Source: Bacillota bacterium
Lineage (GTDB): Bacteria > Bacillota > Limnochordia > Darwinibacteriales > Darwinibacteriaceae
Direction of reading: 5' to 3'
Length of the DNA: 8,780 nucleotides
NCBI GenBank assembly: GCA_012518325.1
Contig: JAAYSR010000030.1
Coordinates: 1-8,780, forward strand
This document shows, one piece after another, positions 5,406 to 8,780 of this stretch; the stretch's first letter is position 1, and every line of letters begins with the position of its first letter. The notes under the pieces are model-generated. The model worked only from the letters and a program-made list of their open reading frames with translations, was not told the DNA's origin and did no database searches. The position numbers and the translations under genes are program-made.

Positions 5406-6689
5406 TTATTTTAGATATGTCTGCGGATTCACAGGATTATTGCGGTAACGGATTTCAAAGTGGACGTGCGGTCCGGTGGAAACACCAGTATTGCCGCTGT
5501 AGGCGACCGTCTCTCCCCGGGATACCCTTTGCCCTACTTTCACATTCAGGCGGGAGTTATGGGCATAGCGGGTCTCAATATTGTTGCCGTGGTCAATGAT
5601 GACCAGAATGCCGTAACCGCCGTTCCAGCCAGCGAAAGTGACCCGTCCGTCTGCAGCTGCTTTTACTTGGGTGCCAGTTGGCACAGCAATATCCAGACCA
5701 TTATGCATCCTGCCCCAGCGCGGGCCAAAGGTTGAAGAAATTCTGCCCTTGACCGGCCAGTCAAAGGCCTTCTGCAGCTGCCCGTTAACCAGGAGAACAT
5801 CACGGGGTCTCAGCTGGGTAGCCCCGGGAATAACCAGTTTTGTGTTGGGCTGGATGCGGTTGGGATCCGTAATGGCGTTTGCCCTGGTGATTTCATCCAA
5901 AGGCACATTGTAGCGCTCTGAGATCTCCCAAAGACTTTCACCGGAAGCCACCTGATGCAGCACCCCGTTAACCGAGGGGATTTGCAGCTCCTGGCCAATG
6001 GTGAGGAAATTCTTGTTTTTCAAATCGTTGGCCGAGGAAATGGTGTCCACAGAAACGCCGTAGGCTAGTGCGATATCCCACAAAGTCTCGCCTGGGTTAA
6101 CCTTGTGAACAAAGATAGCCGGTTTCTCTTCCTTCTTTTCTTCCCGCTTTTCCTCAACCTTAGGCAGCTCAACCGAAGGAACAGCGGCTTCGACGCGCTG
6201 AACAGCCTGGGGCGCCTGTCCTGCTTCCGCCGCATCGGCTAGGGACTGCTCCCCTGTGTGATCAACCTCTGCCAGCCTTTCCGGTTCATACTCCAGTTCA
6301 TAGCTGACTGCCGCAGATTCAGCAGGATCAAAGGAAGATTCGGAACTGACCAGCTCCAACTTCTCCAGATCCAAATCCAGAATCTCCAGCGGGCCGAAAT
6401 CAGACGCACTAGAGACTGAGTTATCCGTGTTTTGGAGGGATTTCCCGGTTTGCGCCGGTGCCTGTGCCAAAGGATATGTCTTGCTGTCGCTTTGGTGAGT
6501 TGGGTCATCCTGATAAATGAAGTCCTCCAAGACATAGCCGTCTATGTTGATATAGATCAGGCTGTCCATGTCCCAGTCACTTCCGCCAATGTGCATCCGG
6601 GTATCAACTTGGCCCAGAATGCCAAAGCTGAAGATGACCGCAAAAATTAACAGTATGAACCCTCGACTGCGGATCAACCGCCTCCACAT
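5406..6689 (-). CDS. Membrane-anchored LysM-domain M23 peptidase (cell-wall endopeptidase)
   Basis: The 427-residue product probably cleaves peptide cross-links in peptidoglycan outside the membrane. Residues 1-10 carry positive charges (MWRRLIRSRG), then a hydrophobic segment at 11-27 serves as membrane anchor or uncleaved signal. A long, low-complexity linker (30-190), rich in D, E, S and A, ends in an E/K run (EEKREEKKEEK). Two LysM peptidoglycan-binding domains follow (about 194-238 and 244-288), then an M23 domain (310-427) with the zinc motif HNGLD (H329, D333), H377, and HVHFE (H408, H410). All expected ligands are present, so it should be an active metallopeptidase, unlike degenerate M23 proteins. 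The start is ATG 6689, where GGGAGG sits 7 nt upstream; a TTG at 6713 is in frame but lacks an SD. It lies 66 nt after rho with no visible terminator, so the two are probably co-transcribed. Confidence 0.93.
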   Translation of the reverse strand: MWRRLIRSRGFILLIFAVIFSFGILGQVDTRMHIGGSDWDMDSLIYINIDGYVLEDFIYQDDPTHQSDSKTYPLAQAPAQTGKSLQNTDNSVSSASDFGPLEILDLDLEKLELVSSESSFDPAESAAVSYELEYEPERLAEVDHTGEQSLADAAEAGQAPQAVQRVEAAVPSVELPKVEEKREEKKEEKPAIFVHKVNPGETLWDIALAYGVSVDTISSANDLKNKNFLTIGQELQIPSVNGVLHQVASGESLWEISERYNVPLDEITRANAITDPNRIQPNTKLVIPGATQLRPRDVLLVNGQLQKAFDWPVKGRISSTFGPRWGRMHNGLDIAVPTGTQVKAAADGRVTFAGWNGGYGILVIIDHGNNIETRYAHNSRLNVKVGQRVSRGETVAYSGNTGVSTGPHVHFEIRYRNNPVNPQTYLK

Positions 6690-6755
6690 GATAAATCCTC
6701 CCTCGACACGCAATAACCTACTTTGAACACTTCGACGCGCAGCAATAATATCCTT

Positions 6756-8027
6756 TTACTTATTCCGAACATTTTCTGCAAACGTTGAGGTAGTTATCAG
6801 CTCTATCAACTCTACATTGCTCTTTGTGTGGGTCACTCGATCTAACAGGAGATCCAGCGTTTCTGCGGGCCCTAAGGACCCCATGGCCTTGCGCAGCACC
6901 CAGGTTGCATCCAGCTCTTCCGGAGTGAGCAGCAGCTCCTCCCGGCGTGTGCCGGAGCGGTAAATATCGATGGCCGGAAATACTCGTCTTTCGGCCAGCT
7001 TACGGTCTAAATGCAGCTCCATGTTGCCGGTGCCTTTAAACTCTTCGTAGATCACGTCGTCCATACGACTGCCGGTATCAACTAAAGCTGTAGCCAAAAT
7101 TGTCAGACTTCCTTGCTCCTCCAGCTTTCTTGCTGCTCCAAAAAACCTCTTGGGTCTGTGGAGCGCAGCCGGATCCACACCCCCGGACAATGTGCGTCCG
7201 CTCGGCGGCACAATCAGATTGTGGGCTCTGGCCAAGCGCGTAATACTGTCCAGGAGAATTACTACATCTTTGCCTGACTCAACTAAACTTTTCGCTCTGG
7301 CCAGCACAATGTCGGCCGTTCGCACGTGATTTTCAGGAGGCATGTCAAAGGTTGAGCAAATGACCTCCCCGTTGACGGAACGCCGCATATCTGTCACTTC
7401 TTCAGGGCGTTCGTCAATCAGAAGCACAATAATCTCAACGTCGGGATGATTCTCCGCAATGGCGTTGGCCAGCATCTTCAGGATGGTTGTTTTGCCGGCT
7501 TTGGGCGGTGAAACAATCAAGCCCCTTTGACCTAACCCTAATGGGGATAATATATCCATTAAGCGCATGGAATAATTCGTCGGTGTCGTCTCTAAATGAA
7601 GACGCTGGTTGGGATAAATCGGTGTGAGATCATCGAAGCACGGCCTTTGGGCGGCCAGTTCCGGGTCAGACAGATTGATGGCCAGGACACGGAGGAGAGC
7701 AAAATATCTTTCCCCATCTTTTGGAGGTCTTACCTGTCCCAGGATTTCGTCCCCGGTGCGCATGGAAAAACGCCTGATCTGCGAAGGAGAAACATAAACA
7801 TCGTCAGGACTGGGCGTATAGTTGTCAACCCGTAGAAAACCGTATCCCTCAGGGGTAATTTCCAGAATCCCGCTGATGAACAGCAGATTTTCCTTGGTAG
7901 TTTCATGTTTCAAAATCTCAATGATCAATTCCTTCTTACGGAAACGTTTAATGCCTGACAACCCCAAGTTTCTTGCCAGTTCCTGCAGCTCAACAGAGGT
8001 CATCGATTCCAACTCTGCAATATTCAA
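6756..8027 (-). CDS. rho: Transcription termination factor Rho
   Basis: Rho is a hexameric RNA-dependent ATPase that translocates along nascent RNA and releases it from RNA polymerase. The 423 residues hold an N-terminal Rho domain (1-45), a cold-shock-like primary RNA-binding domain with GYGFLRVDNY (61-70) and VYVSPSQIRRF (77-87), and a RecA-like ATPase domain. There I see Walker A SPPKAGKTT (173-181), the catalytic glutamate region DERPEEV (205-211), Walker B VVILLDS (255-261), the Q-loop LSGGVD (280-285), the R-loop KGTGNMELHLDR (331-342) and the arginine-finger segment YRSGTRREELL (356-366). There is no large insertion between domains as in actinobacterial Rho. The start is TTG at 8027; AGGTGG lies 7 nt upstream and the resulting N-terminus MNIAELESM fits the family. 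Its SD begins 2 nt past the aldolase terminator. Confidence 0.98.
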   Translation of the reverse strand: MNIAELESMTSVELQELARNLGLSGIKRFRKKELIIEILKHETTKENLLFISGILEITPEGYGFLRVDNYTPSPDDVYVSPSQIRRFSMRTGDEILGQVRPPKDGERYFALLRVLAINLSDPELAAQRPCFDDLTPIYPNQRLHLETTPTNYSMRLMDILSPLGLGQRGLIVSPPKAGKTTILKMLANAIAENHPDVEIIVLLIDERPEEVTDMRRSVNGEVICSTFDMPPENHVRTADIVLARAKSLVESGKDVVILLDSITRLARAHNLIVPPSGRTLSGGVDPAALHRPKRFFGAARKLEEQGSLTILATALVDTGSRMDDVIYEEFKGTGNMELHLDRKLAERRVFPAIDIYRSGTRREELLLTPEELDATWVLRKAMGSLGPAETLDLLLDRVTHTKSNVELIELITTSTFAENVRNK

Positions 8028-8031
8028 GCAT

Positions 8032-8040
8032 TCACCACCT
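8032..8040 (-). promoter_or_regulatory. Ribosome binding site of rho, abutting a terminator
   Basis: The minus strand reads AGGTGGTGA (8040-8032), with AGGTGG 7 nt before the TTG start at 8027. This decides the non-ATG start. The site begins 2 nt after the U-tract of the upstream terminator. Its AAAGG can pair with CCUUU of that terminator's 3' arm (8046-8050 with 8038-8042), a weak 5-bp alternative. Confidence 0.75.
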
Positions 8041-8042
8041 TT

Positions 8043-8071
8043 AAAAAAGGGGAAGGACAGACCTTCCCCTT
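8043..8071 (-). terminator. Intrinsic terminator between aldolase gene and rho
   Basis: In the minus-strand RNA, AAGGGGAAGG (8071-8062) pairs perfectly with CCUUCCCCUU (8056-8047), 10 bp, across a UCUGU loop, followed by a U-tract (8048-8043) whose first two U also close the stem. It begins about 7 nt after the aldolase stop codon. No promoter fits between it and rho, so rho mRNA must pass through it. Confidence 0.9.
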
Positions 8072-8078
8072 CAATTGC

Positions 8079-8780
8079 TTAAGCCCGTCCTGCTGAGCCA
8101 AAGAGCCTCATCTTTGCTCTTGCTACTTCTTTCATTGCCTCGCGGGCCGGTCCTAAAATCTTCCGAGGATCAATTTCATTCGGCTTCTCCGCCAGGAAAT
8201 CTTTGATAGCCTGGGAGAAGGCAACTCTTAAGTCTGTATCAATATTGATCTTGGTGATTCCGTGAGGAATCGCCCTGCGAATCTGCTCATCGCTGATGCC
8301 CGAGGCGCCGTGCAGTACCAGGGGTACATCAGTTGCAGCTGCAATCTCCTCCAGGCGTGCGAAGTCCAGCTTGGGCTCGCCTTTGTACACGCCGTGGGCT
8401 GTGCCGATGGCGATGGCCAAAGCGTCGACATTGGTCCGCTCCGCAAACTCTGCGGCTTCCTTTGGATCAGTAAAGGTTGCATCGGCAGCATCAACCTTAA
8501 TGTCATCTTCTACGCCGCCGATCTTGCCGAGTTCAGCTTCAACAGAAACTCCGCTTGGATGGGCGATTTCTACAACCTTTTGAGTAATTGCTATGTTCTC
8601 TTCAAAAGGCAGCTGGGATCCATCGATCATAACCGCGGAAAAACCGTGCCGCACACACTGCACAACCTGGTTAAAGCTGGTTCCGTGGTCGAGGTTCAGG
8701 GCCACAGGCACACTTACTTTCCTGGCGGCTGCTTCAGCCATGGCTACAATATACTCGATCCCGGCGTATTTGATGCCGCC
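8079..8780 (-). CDS. fba: Class II fructose-bisphosphate aldolase, 5' end beyond window
   Basis: The zinc-dependent enzyme interconverts fructose 1,6-bisphosphate with dihydroxyacetone phosphate and glyceraldehyde 3-phosphate in glycolysis and gluconeogenesis. The frame runs open through the right edge: 234 residues are visible, and by comparison with B. subtilis FbaA roughly 55 N-terminal residues lie outside. The internal ATG at 8741 is not the start, since upstream codons give GGIKYAGIEYIVA, which fits the family. Landmarks are NLDHG (general acid-base Asp plus zinc His), VMIDGSQLPFEENI, VSVEAELGKIGGVEDD, GTAHGVYKGEP (zinc His), LHGASGI (zinc His) and KINIDTDLR (phosphate binding). The C-terminus MRLFGSAGRA is typical. 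Some family members act on tagatose bisphosphate, but the resemblance to glycolytic FbaA is close. Confidence 0.94.
   Translation of the reverse strand, partial: GGIKYAGIEYIVAMAEAAARKVSVPVALNLDHGTSFNQVVQCVRHGFSAVMIDGSQLPFEENIAITQKVVEIAHPSGVSVEAELGKIGGVEDDIKVDAADATFTDPKEAAEFAERTNVDALAIAIGTAHGVYKGEPKLDFARLEEIAAATDVPLVLHGASGISDEQIRRAIPHGITKINIDTDLRVAFSQAIKDFLAEKPNEIDPRKILGPAREAMKEVARAKMRLFGSAGRA

Noticed and set aside
6705..6748. Imperfect direct repeat (CGACACGCAATAA and CGACGCGCAGCAATAA) between rho and the M23 gene
   Set aside because: Too short and imperfect to call a site; only two copies, no promoter or terminator attached.
1..8780. CRISPR array, insertion sequence, phage or defence genes
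   Set aside because: No spaced repeats, transposase, integrase or toxin-like frames are visible; all coding space is filled by housekeeping genes and one unknown pair.

Overview
The window reads as chromosomal housekeeping DNA from a Gram-positive bacterium of the Bacillota, most likely a Clostridia-type lineage. I infer this from protein style (B. subtilis-like class II aldolase, short Rho, cysteine-bearing L31, GreA followed by LysS), from strong AGGAGG-type Shine-Dalgarno (SD) sequences, from sharp intrinsic terminators with U-tracts, and from a DusB...LysS...rRNA-like order resembling B. subtilis dusB-lysS-rrnJ. Base composition looks close to half G+C in the genes and lower between them. 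I cannot name the species. All nine protein genes lie on the minus strand, so transcription runs from right to left.

In order of transcription: (1) the 3' part of class II fructose-bisphosphate aldolase (8079-8780, cut by the right edge), closed by an intrinsic terminator; (2) rho (TTG start), followed without a visible terminator by a membrane-anchored LysM/M23 cell-wall peptidase; (3) rpmE (ribosomal protein L31) with its own extended -10 promoter and terminator; (4) dusB, whose SD lies only 5 nt past the rpmE terminator; (5) a two-gene cassette with its own promoter, an HTH protein translationally coupled to a 310-residue protein of unknown function, with a near-perfect 23-bp palindrome over the predicted start of transcription; (6) greA-lysS, driven by a full-consensus promoter embedded in the preceding terminator; (7) after the lysS terminator, a gene-free stretch (1-376) holding a good sigma-A promoter, a boxA-like motif and two strong hairpins, which looks like the leader of a ribosomal RNA operon whose 16S gene would lie past the left edge.

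Most of the genes serve transcription and translation: Rho and GreA (termination and elongation), L31 (ribosome), DusB (tRNA modification), LysS (tRNA charging) and the putative rRNA leader. The least understood part is the HTH/310-residue cassette at 2595-4122. Close relatives of the second protein are, from memory, often labelled quinate 5-dehydrogenase, which the sequence does not support. The best candidates for something undescribed are this cassette with its palindrome, and the repeated layout in which an intrinsic terminator sits directly against the next gene's SD (aldolase-rho and rpmE-dusB).
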